Shown: one piece after another, positions 49,728 through 55,922 of the stretch
How the letters are laid out: each line of letters begins with the position of its first letter
Numbering within the stretch: position 1 is the first letter of the stretch
Assembly: GCA_964584165.1 (NCBI GenBank)
Contig: CAZOYW010000006.1
Coordinates: 1 to 64,000 of the forward strand
Length of the DNA: 64,000 nt
Direction of reading: 5' to 3'
Source: CAZKCI01 sp964584165
GTDB taxonomy: Bacteria; Auribacterota; Erginobacteria; Erginobacterales; CAZKCI01
The notes under the pieces: model-generated
What the model saw: only the letters and a program-made list of their open reading frames with translations
Database searches by the model: none
What the model was told of the DNA's origin: nothing
Program-made: the position numbers and the translations under genes

Positions 49728-51209
49728 TCATCTTCCTTGCCCCGGTTCCTCCGCCCGAGGAATCCCCTTCTCCCGCCCCGGCGATCCGGAGAGGTAGCGC
49801 AGGTAGTTCTTGCGCGCGCGCCAGAAGACCTTCGCCGCCTCCGCCCAGGAGATCGGCTTCTCGGACTTGTAGCGCCAGAGGGAGGATAGCACATAGATCA
49901 GGAAAAAGAGCCTTTTGGATCGGACCCGGACCAGGCGGCGGAAGAGGGGGAGGAGGGCGGGGAAGCGCATCGCCAGGTGCGAGATCTTCTGCACGCGCTC
50001 GATCGTCTCGATCCCCGGAAAGCGGAAGACGCTGTTCAGGTGGATCCCCCGGTACGCCGGGGAGCGGAGGTAGTCGGGATCGAGGATCCCCGCCTTCCGG
50101 GCCGACTCCTCGATCGCGGTCTTGGGGAAGGGAAGGAGGACGTTGGAGGCGAGGAAGTCCGCGCCCAGGCGGAGGTTGAAGCGGATGTTCTCGAAGGCCT
50201 CGTCCACGGTCTCGAAGGGGAGTCCGAACATCACCGTGGTCTGGAGCTTCATCCCCTGCTCCTTGATCAGGCGGGCGGCGGCGAGCATCTCCTCGTTGGT
50301 CACGCGCTTGTTCAGGACCTCGAACCGCTTTCGCTCGCTCGCCGTCTCGACGCCGAAGTTCACGGTGTGGCATCCGCTCTCCTTGAGGAGGCGGGCGATC
50401 TCGGGGGTGAAGTTGGGCGGCGTGATCGCGCAGAAATAGGGGAGGCCGATCTCGCGGCGGTAGAGATCGGTGAAGCGCTTGAGCCAGCCGACGTCCATGA
50501 TGAAGACGTCGTCGAGGAAACAGAGCGAGGAGAGGCCGTAGCGCTTCTTCACCCCGGCGATCTCGGCGATCACCCGCTCCGGCGACTTCCGCCGGACGTA
50601 GCGGCCCTTCCCCCGGTAGAGGCGGCTGTAGACCTGGTGGCAGCAGAAGGCGCAGTCGAAGGGGCAGCCCCGGGAGGCCATGAAGTGCTTGAGCCGCTCG
50701 TCCCGGAGCGAGGGATACTTGCGGTAATAGAGATCGCGGTCCTCCTCGGGGAGCGAGTCGAGGTCGAGGATCGGCTCCGGTTCCCCCCCCCGGACGATCT
50801 CCCCACGCCGTTTTACCCAGAAACCGGGGAGCGGCTCCGGCTTCCCCCCGGCCCGGAGGGCGGCCAGGAAACGGGGGAAGGAGCGGTCCCCCTCGCCGAC
50901 GCAGACGGCGTCGATACCCTCCTCCGCGACCATCTCCGGGCAGGCCGTGGCGTGGATGTAGCCGGCGACCACGGTCACGGAGGGATGGAGGGCCTTGACC
51001 CTCCGGGCCTGCTCCAGCATCCAGGCGTATTCCAGCGACATCACCGGGAGGGCGAGTACGTCCGGGCGGAAGGCCGCGGCGGAAGCCGCCGCGTCCCGCT
51101 CGAGGTCGCCGATGAAGACCTCCCGCTCCACCTCCGGAGGCAGTGAGGCGGAGAGGGCCATCACGCCGAAGTAGGGGAAAGGGTATTTCTGGAGAAAGGC
51201 GATCCGCAT
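49728..51209 (-). CDS. B12-binding-type radical SAM protein (BchE/HpnJ class)
   Basis: The 493-residue protein starts with a cobalamin-binding Rossmann-like domain (PDVLALPVMSLEYAWMLEQA, VTVVAGYIHATACPEMVAEE, DAVCVGEGDRSF). The radical SAM cluster motif is SRGCPFDCAFCCHQ (C-x3-C-x2-C). The barrel has FLDDVFIMDVGWLKRF, VNFGVETASE and TVMFGLPFET. The C-terminus is helical and basic (RLVRVRSKRLFFLIYV, a possible membrane-contact helix). Related enzymes modify lipids, hopanoids and phosphonates or methylate peptides. Substrate unknown; neighbours suggest lipid or glycan. The start ATG at 51209 lies 40 bp downstream of the 51250 gene on the same strand. Confidence 0.88.
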   Translation of the reverse strand: MRIAFLQKYPFPYFGVMALSASLPPEVEREVFIGDLERDAAASAAAFRPDVLALPVMSLEYAWMLEQARRVKALHPSVTVVAGYIHATACPEMVAEEGIDAVCVGEGDRSFPRFLAALRAGGKPEPLPGFWVKRRGEIVRGGEPEPILDLDSLPEEDRDLYYRKYPSLRDERLKHFMASRGCPFDCAFCCHQVYSRLYRGKGRYVRRKSPERVIAEIAGVKKRYGLSSLCFLDDVFIMDVGWLKRFTDLYRREIGLPYFCAITPPNFTPEIARLLKESGCHTVNFGVETASERKRFEVLNKRVTNEEMLAAARLIKEQGMKLQTTVMFGLPFETVDEAFENIRFNLRLGADFLASNVLLPFPKTAIEESARKAGILDPDYLRSPAYRGIHLNSVFRFPGIETIERVQKISHLAMRFPALLPLFRRLVRVRSKRLFFLIYVLSSLWRYKSEKPISWAEAAKVFWRARKNYLRYLSGSPGREKGIPRAEEPGQGR

Positions 51210-51210
51210 C

Positions 51211-51270
51211 GGGGATAGGGGATGGGGGCTAGAGGTTAGGTTTTTGGGTTCAGGGTTCAGGGTTCAGGGG
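51211..51270. repeat. GGGGATA and GGGTTCA heptamer arrays
   Basis: Units GGGGATA, GGGGATG, GGGGCTA and GAGGTTA occupy 51211-51240; the same family recurs at 55771-55800. GGGTTCA occurs three times at 51246-51266. On the minus strand the second array is CCCTGAA and encodes the last residues (NPEP) and TGA stop of the 51250 gene. Confidence 0.8.
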
Positions 51271-53538
51271 CCGGCGGCGGAGGCCGCCGAGGGCGACGAC
51301 GGCCAGGAAGAGAGCGACGGCGGAGGAGAAGACGGCGGGGGCAACGAACGCCCAGTGGCGGCCGTTGAAATAGAACAGCACGCGATGGCGCCCGGCGGGG
51401 ACGGGCGTCCCCATCAGGACGTGGTAGACCCGGCGAAGAGGCGCTGGCTCGCCGTCCACCTCCGCCCGCCAGGGGAAGAACCAGAACTCGGAGAAGACGA
51501 GCCAGGCCGGGGCGGGAAGATCGACCAGGGCTTCGATCCGGTCGCGGCGGCGAGCGCTCACCCGGATCGTCCCCTCCTCCGAGACGGCCGCCGGCCGCAG
51601 GGCCAGGGACTCGTCGGCGGCGTTGACATAGGCGATCCGCGCGATATCGGCTTCCCCCTCCCGCAAGCCGCGGAGAAAGTCCCCGTCTCGGACCACGGGC
51701 TCGGCGCGGAAACGGAGGAAGAGCTCCTCCTCCGCCCCCGGGTTGACCCGGAGATGGGCGTCGACCCGGCTCAGGCTCTCCAGCCCCTTCCGGCTGGTGT
51801 CCTCGGGGTCCCAGGAGGCGAAATAGGCGTCGAGGTCGATGAAGTATTTGACGTTGAGCAGTGACCACATCGGGTTCGACCAGTCGGCGAAGATGATCTC
51901 CTGGATCTCGCGAACCCGCCGCAGCTCCTCGTCGAGGAGGAAGTAGGGGAAGATCGGCCGGATTCCGTCGGAGAGGGCGTTGAGGTAGAAGTTGTGGGAG
52001 AAGAGGTCGGGGAGGTCCTTCACGCCGAAGAAGGCGCGGTAATCCCGGCGGTCGGGCTGGCTGGCGAGCGCCTCCACCCGGGGCTGGGGACGGTAGATCT
52101 CGTCGTAGCGGTAGTAGGCGGTGGGGTCGCCCCGGTTCGCCTCCCCCAGGGTGGAGAAGAGGGCGGTTTTTTCCAGAAAAAAGAGGGGGAAGATCAGCCA
52201 GGCCGCGCGGAGGTCGAGGCGGGTGAAGGCGAGGGTGGCGAGGATCAACCAGGAGAAGGAGCAGGCGACGACGCCGCGGAGGGGTATCCCGCCCGCCCCG
52301 CGGAGGTGGAGGAGAAGCACGGCGGCGGGGAGCAGGACCGTCCCGCCGGCGATCCAGCGAAGGGAGCGCCGAAAGGAGAGGGAGTCGACGGCCAGGGCGA
52401 CCAGGAAGGCGTAGAGGAAGTAGAGGAGCATCGCCATCCGGGCCGGGTGGCGGAGACCGAAGACCTTCATGAACCAGCCCTGCAGGGGAGCCAGGGGGGA
52501 GTGCTTCCCCAGGATCCAGAGGAAGCAGAGAAGGAGGGCGGAGAGCCAGAGGAGGCGGTCGGGGCGCCGGAAAAGGCGGAACAGCCCCACGGCCACCAGG
52601 GGGAGGAGGACGAGCGAGAACTCCAGTGTGTTCTCCCAGGGATAGTCCGGGCGATCGGTGAAGCCGGTGGAGAGCTGGGTGAGGAAGAAGCGGGGGAGGG
52701 AGAGCGAATACTCCAGGATCGAGTCGAGCGGCTCGGCCCCCCTCCCCTGCTCGGGGAGCGAGTAGAGCGTGGGGATGGCTTGGACGGCGAAGACCATCCC
52801 GGCGAGAAGAAAGACCGCCAGGAGAAGCCGGAGGTTCCGCCACGAGAAGGGGCGCTGGCAGAGGGCCATCAGAGCCAGGAAAAGCCCGAAGAAGAAGGTC
52901 GGCTTGACGTCGCCGTTGGAGACGAGGCCGATCCCGAGGAGGAGGGCGGAGAGGGCCGCCCAGCGGCGGCGGGCGGCGGAGCCGGGAGCGGCCAGGAGCG
53001 CGCGGCCAAAGGCCAGCAGATAGAGCGGGGCGAAGAGGACGGCGGAGATCCGGTCGTAGCCGTGGCGGATCCCGAAGACATAGGTCTGATGGTTGTAGGC
53101 GTAGGCCAGCCCCCCGAGGAGGGATCCGGCCGGCCCGAGCCCCCGGGAGCGGAGGAAGAGGAACATGGCGAGGGCGCAGAGGACCTGGAGAACTGCCAGC
53201 ACGGCGAGGAGGGCGGCCAGAAGGACGGGGCCGGTCAGGGCCGGGAAGAGGCGGTGGGCGGCGAGGAGCGCGAGGGTCACGGGGGAGAAGATCGGAGCCT
53301 GGGGAAAACGGGGAAGGTACTGGAGGTAGACGGGGTCCCAGAAGAGGGCAGCCCCCTCGTCCGCGGAGCGGAAGAGCGCTTCGACCTGGCAGAGCGTGTC
53401 CTTCAGCTCGTACCCCAGCATCCCGGAGAAGCCGGGACTGAAGTAGGACTTCCCGTAGAAGGAGAGGAAGGCGAGGGCGGAGATCGCGAGGACGAGGGCG
53501 ATCTGGCGGCCGGTGATCTTGGAGAATGCGGCATCCAT
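51250..53538 (-). CDS. YfhO-like GT-C membrane protein (2 of 3)
   Basis: The 762-residue polytopic protein has about twelve membrane segments. A first loop with ELKDTLCQVEALFRS and FWDPVYLQYLPRFPQ is like the YfhO catalytic loop. It has AYAYNHQTYVFGIRHGYDR and a C-terminal soluble beta domain with PAWLVFSEFWFFPWRAEVDG, RRVYHVLMGTPVPAGRHRVL and FYFNGRHW. This end matches the YfhO pattern, though the likeness is weaker than at 36200 and 55908. It probably transfers a sugar from a polyprenyl-phosphate donor outside the membrane. The gene's final codons and stop lie in GGGTTCA repeats. It is upstream of the B12 radical SAM gene. Confidence 0.82.
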   Translation of the reverse strand: MDAAFSKITGRQIALVLAISALAFLSFYGKSYFSPGFSGMLGYELKDTLCQVEALFRSADEGAALFWDPVYLQYLPRFPQAPIFSPVTLALLAAHRLFPALTGPVLLAALLAVLAVLQVLCALAMFLFLRSRGLGPAGSLLGGLAYAYNHQTYVFGIRHGYDRISAVLFAPLYLLAFGRALLAAPGSAARRRWAALSALLLGIGLVSNGDVKPTFFFGLFLALMALCQRPFSWRNLRLLLAVFLLAGMVFAVQAIPTLYSLPEQGRGAEPLDSILEYSLSLPRFFLTQLSTGFTDRPDYPWENTLEFSLVLLPLVAVGLFRLFRRPDRLLWLSALLLCFLWILGKHSPLAPLQGWFMKVFGLRHPARMAMLLYFLYAFLVALAVDSLSFRRSLRWIAGGTVLLPAAVLLLHLRGAGGIPLRGVVACSFSWLILATLAFTRLDLRAAWLIFPLFFLEKTALFSTLGEANRGDPTAYYRYDEIYRPQPRVEALASQPDRRDYRAFFGVKDLPDLFSHNFYLNALSDGIRPIFPYFLLDEELRRVREIQEIIFADWSNPMWSLLNVKYFIDLDAYFASWDPEDTSRKGLESLSRVDAHLRVNPGAEEELFLRFRAEPVVRDGDFLRGLREGEADIARIAYVNAADESLALRPAAVSEEGTIRVSARRRDRIEALVDLPAPAWLVFSEFWFFPWRAEVDGEPAPLRRVYHVLMGTPVPAGRHRVLFYFNGRHWAFVAPAVFSSAVALFLAVVALGGLRRRPLNPEP

Positions 53539-53567
53539 GGTCTGCGATCGGTCACGGCGGTTTTTAA

Positions 53568-53596
53568 CCGCGAATTGACGCGAATCTCCGCGAATA
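53568..53596. repeat. CGCGAAT-type repeats
   Basis: Units ACCGCGAATTGACGCGAATC and CCGCGAATATA belong to the same family as 8229-8258. Confidence 0.6.
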
Positions 53597-53632
53597 TATC
53601 GGACAACCGATCACTTCTTCTATTTGCCGGTT

Positions 53633-53704
53633 GCCTGTGGGAGCGACATTCTTGTCGCGAGCCACGCCCTATGGGATCGGGGCAGGAATGCCCCTCCCAC
53701 AGGC
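53633..53704. repeat. 72-nt cloverleaf-like palindromic element
   Basis: An outer 11-bp stem (53633-53643 with 53694-53704) encloses two inner hairpins, GCGACA/TGTCGC (53643-53658) and GGGGCA/TGCCCC (53679-53694). The first inner hairpin resembles the palindrome at 32457-32482. It is intergenic. A non-coding RNA or a mobile palindromic repeat is possible. Confidence 0.6.
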
Positions 53705-53735
53705 TCGCTGAGCTGGGGCACACGCGATCGACCGG

Positions 53736-54788
53736 CTAGAGTTTCTCCCTTTCCCGGCGCCGCGGCCAGAGGTTTCCCAGGATAGTCTGGTAAGCCTCGC
53801 AGGGCGTCCAGCACTGGGGGCAGCGTCCGGAGTGGATCTCCCCCTGCAGGGCGCCGACCACCGGCGACGACCAGAGGCGGCCCAGGGAAAATCCCTCCCC
53901 CCGGAGGTTCCCCAACGGGCGGTCGTAGCCCGCGCAGGGGTAGACGGTCCCGGCGGGGTCGACGAAGCAGGACGCAGAGAGGGAGAGGCAGGGGAGCGGG
54001 CATCTCCCCGTGCGCAGATAAGCGCGGGCGAGCGAGAGGTAGCGCCGCTCCAAATAACTCTCCGGACGGAGCGCTCCCCCCGTCCGGGGGAGAGAAGAGA
54101 GGAGATCCTCCGGCTCCTCCGGGAGGAGGGAGGCTTCGCCCGGGTTATGGTAGAAGAACGAGCGGTGGACGAGGTTGAAATGAAGATCGGAGGGCTTCAC
54201 CCAGGGGAGATACCGCCTCACCGCCGCCAGCGTATCACCGACCGACCGGAAGTTCTCCGCGTGCAGGGTCATCCCCAGGTAGGCCTCCGCCCCAACCTCC
54301 CGCCGGAGGCGACCGAACGTCTCCAGGGCGCGGGCGAAGGATCCCTCCACCCCGCGCAGGCGGTCGTGGAGGGCGGGGGGGCCGTCGAGGCTGACGCTGA
54401 CGATGAAGCGGGGCGGGCCGGAAGCGAGCGCCGCCCGCGCGGCGGCGAGAACGCGCTCGACCAGGTAGCCGTTGGTGGGGAAGTGCAGGAGGAGGAGCCG
54501 GCGGGAACGGGACGCGATCGCCCGGATGATCTCCGGCAGGTCTTCGCGCAGGGCGACCTCGCCCCCCGTCAGATCGACCCAGGAGAAGAAGGGATTGCGC
54601 TCGAAAAAAGAGTCGATCTCGCGGAGCGACAGATCGTCGGCGGACGGATGCGCCCAGGTCCGGCAGGCGAGGCAGCGGAGGTTGCAGCGGTAGGTGAGGG
54701 CGAAGGTGAGCTTGTATGGGCTCTGGAGGCGCCGGAAGTTGGAGAGGAGCGCCCGGGCGCCGAGTCGGAGATAGGAAAGGAGAGGCAT
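53736..54788 (-). CDS. Radical SAM/SPASM domain protein
   Basis: The 350-residue protein has a basic N-terminal stretch (LRLGARALLSNFRRLQSPYK), the cluster motif TYRCNLRCLACRTW, DLTGGEVALREDLPEI in the GGE position, FPTNGYL and VSVSLDGPPALHDRLRG. The C-terminal SPASM part has GRCPLPCLSLSASCFVDP, YPCAGYDRPLGNLRG and C-PQC-WTPCEAY. It lacks an adjacent precursor peptide. Like 43050 it sits among glycosyltransferases. It lies about 200 bp upstream of no same-strand gene; the next gene on this strand is the YfhO-like one at 51250, separated by the cloverleaf element. Confidence 0.88.
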   Translation of the reverse strand: MPLLSYLRLGARALLSNFRRLQSPYKLTFALTYRCNLRCLACRTWAHPSADDLSLREIDSFFERNPFFSWVDLTGGEVALREDLPEIIRAIASRSRRLLLLHFPTNGYLVERVLAAARAALASGPPRFIVSVSLDGPPALHDRLRGVEGSFARALETFGRLRREVGAEAYLGMTLHAENFRSVGDTLAAVRRYLPWVKPSDLHFNLVHRSFFYHNPGEASLLPEEPEDLLSSLPRTGGALRPESYLERRYLSLARAYLRTGRCPLPCLSLSASCFVDPAGTVYPCAGYDRPLGNLRGEGFSLGRLWSSPVVGALQGEIHSGRCPQCWTPCEAYQTILGNLWPRRREREKL

Positions 54789-54798
54789 CGGGGATTAA

Positions 54799-54900
54799 GT
54801 GATCAGTAATCAGTAATCAGTGATCAGTGATCAGTGATCAGTGATCAGTAAACTGCGAACCGCGAACCCGTGAACCGTTGAACCCTGTATCCCGCATCCC
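54799..54900. repeat. GTGATCA array followed by GTGAACC and ATCCCG units
   Basis: About seven GTGATCA/GTAATCA units (54799-54850) are followed by AACTGCGAACC/GTGAACC/GTTGAACC units (to about 54885) and two ATCCCG units. This composite order repeats that at 33548-33612. Confidence 0.82.
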
Positions 54901-54911
54901 GGTCCATCCTT

Positions 54912-55673
54912 TCATCCGAGAAGAAGATATTTCAGCCAGCTATACACGTATCGGCAAGACACCCGGCGGAGGCGGATCTTCGACTCCCCGAAGCGGCGGC
55001 TGAATTCGTGGGAGGGGATCTCGGCGATCCGGAAGCCCTTCCGCAGGGTCTTGATCGTCATCTCCTGCTCGATGGTGGTGATGTTCTCCTTGAGATCGAG
55101 GGCGCGAGCGCACTCCGCTGAGAGCGCCCGGAAGCCGTTCTGCGACTCGCTCAAGCGCACGCCGAAGCGGTAGTTGATCCCGAGCGTGATGATGTCGCTC
55201 CCGATCATCCGGAGAAACTTGTTCAAGTCGCCGTGAAGCTCGTCGGAGCCTCCCCGGGGGCGGGAGCCGACGACGTGGTCGGCCTCTCCCCGGAGGATGG
55301 GGAGGACCAGGCGGGGGATGTCGGCGGGACGGTGGGAGTAGTCGGCGTCGATAAAGACGATGACCTCGCCCGCGGCCTCCCGGATCGCGGTCCGCACGCC
55401 ATCCCCCTTCCCCTTCCCCCCGTCCAGGACCACCCGGCAGCCCAAGCCGGAAGCGATCTCGCGGGTCCGGTCGGAGGAATGGCCGTCCACCACCAGGAGC
55501 TCGTCGGCGTAGGGGCGGGAGAAGCGGACGATCTCGCCGATCGACTTCTCCTCGTTCCGGGTCGGGATGACCACCGTGACCTTCTTCGTCCGGCGGCCGT
55601 ACTCGGCGAGGATCTCCTCGTCGGAGCCGGCGGGGGCCCAGGGGTCGGCCGAATCGATCGGCGGGCGGTTCAT
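54912..55673 (-). CDS. DPM1-like glycosyltransferase family 2
   Basis: This is a soluble GT2 enzyme of 253 residues of the dolichyl/polyprenyl-phosphate mannosyl/glucosyl synthase type. It has VTVVIPTRNEEKSIGEIVRF, DELLVVDGHSSDRT, GKGKGDGVRTAI, VIVFIDADYSHRP (DxD) and DHVVGSRPRGGSDELHGDLN. SQNGFRALS and EQEMTIKTLRKGFRIAEIP follow in the usual order. It would transfer a sugar from a nucleotide donor to polyprenyl phosphate on the cytoplasmic face, making the donor for the YfhO- and GT39-type enzymes around it. No C-terminal membrane segments are present. The ATG at 55673 has no strong RBS. Confidence 0.9.
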   Translation of the reverse strand: MNRPPIDSADPWAPAGSDEEILAEYGRRTKKVTVVIPTRNEEKSIGEIVRFSRPYADELLVVDGHSSDRTREIASGLGCRVVLDGGKGKGDGVRTAIREAAGEVIVFIDADYSHRPADIPRLVLPILRGEADHVVGSRPRGGSDELHGDLNKFLRMIGSDIITLGINYRFGVRLSESQNGFRALSAECARALDLKENITTIEQEMTIKTLRKGFRIAEIPSHEFSRRFGESKIRLRRVSCRYVYSWLKYLLLG

Positions 55674-55741
55674 GCGGCCATTATGGGGGAGAGAAACCTT
55701 TCTGCCAAGACTTCTTCGGGCGCAAGAAACGGCTCGTTAGG

Positions 55742-55815
55742 TTATCGCGCCAAGACGCCAAGTCGCAAAGGGGGGATAGAGGATAGGGGATAGAGTTTAG
55801 AGATGGGGGGGCGGT
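55742..55815. repeat. CGCCAAG and GGGGATA/GAGGATA repeats
   Basis: CGCCAAGACGCCAAGTCGC-type units (55742-55768) are followed by GGGGATA, GAGGATA, GGGGATA, GAGTTTA and GAGATGG heptamers. The second family matches 51211-51240. Confidence 0.65.
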
Positions 55816-55849
55816 GGCGTCGACCGAGAGAACGCGGTTTGCCTCCTCT

Positions 55850-55922
55850 GTAAGGCCTCAGTTACGAGGGGGAAATCCCATGGGAGCGGCGTCTAGCTTG
55901 CCCCGCATTACTGAGGCCCTAC
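55850..55922. terminator. Imperfect 20-bp inverted repeat at the 3' end of the YfhO-like gene
   Basis: GTAAGGCCTCAGTTACG (from 55850) and the reverse complement of GCATTACTGAGGCCCTAC (to 55922) form a long imperfect stem around a small ATCCCATGGGA-type palindrome. The TAA stop of the gene (55908-55910) lies in the right arm. Confidence 0.5.

Noticed and set aside
6567..54850. GTGATCA arrays as CRISPR arrays
   Set aside because: The units are contiguous 7-mers with no spacers, and no cas gene is in the window.
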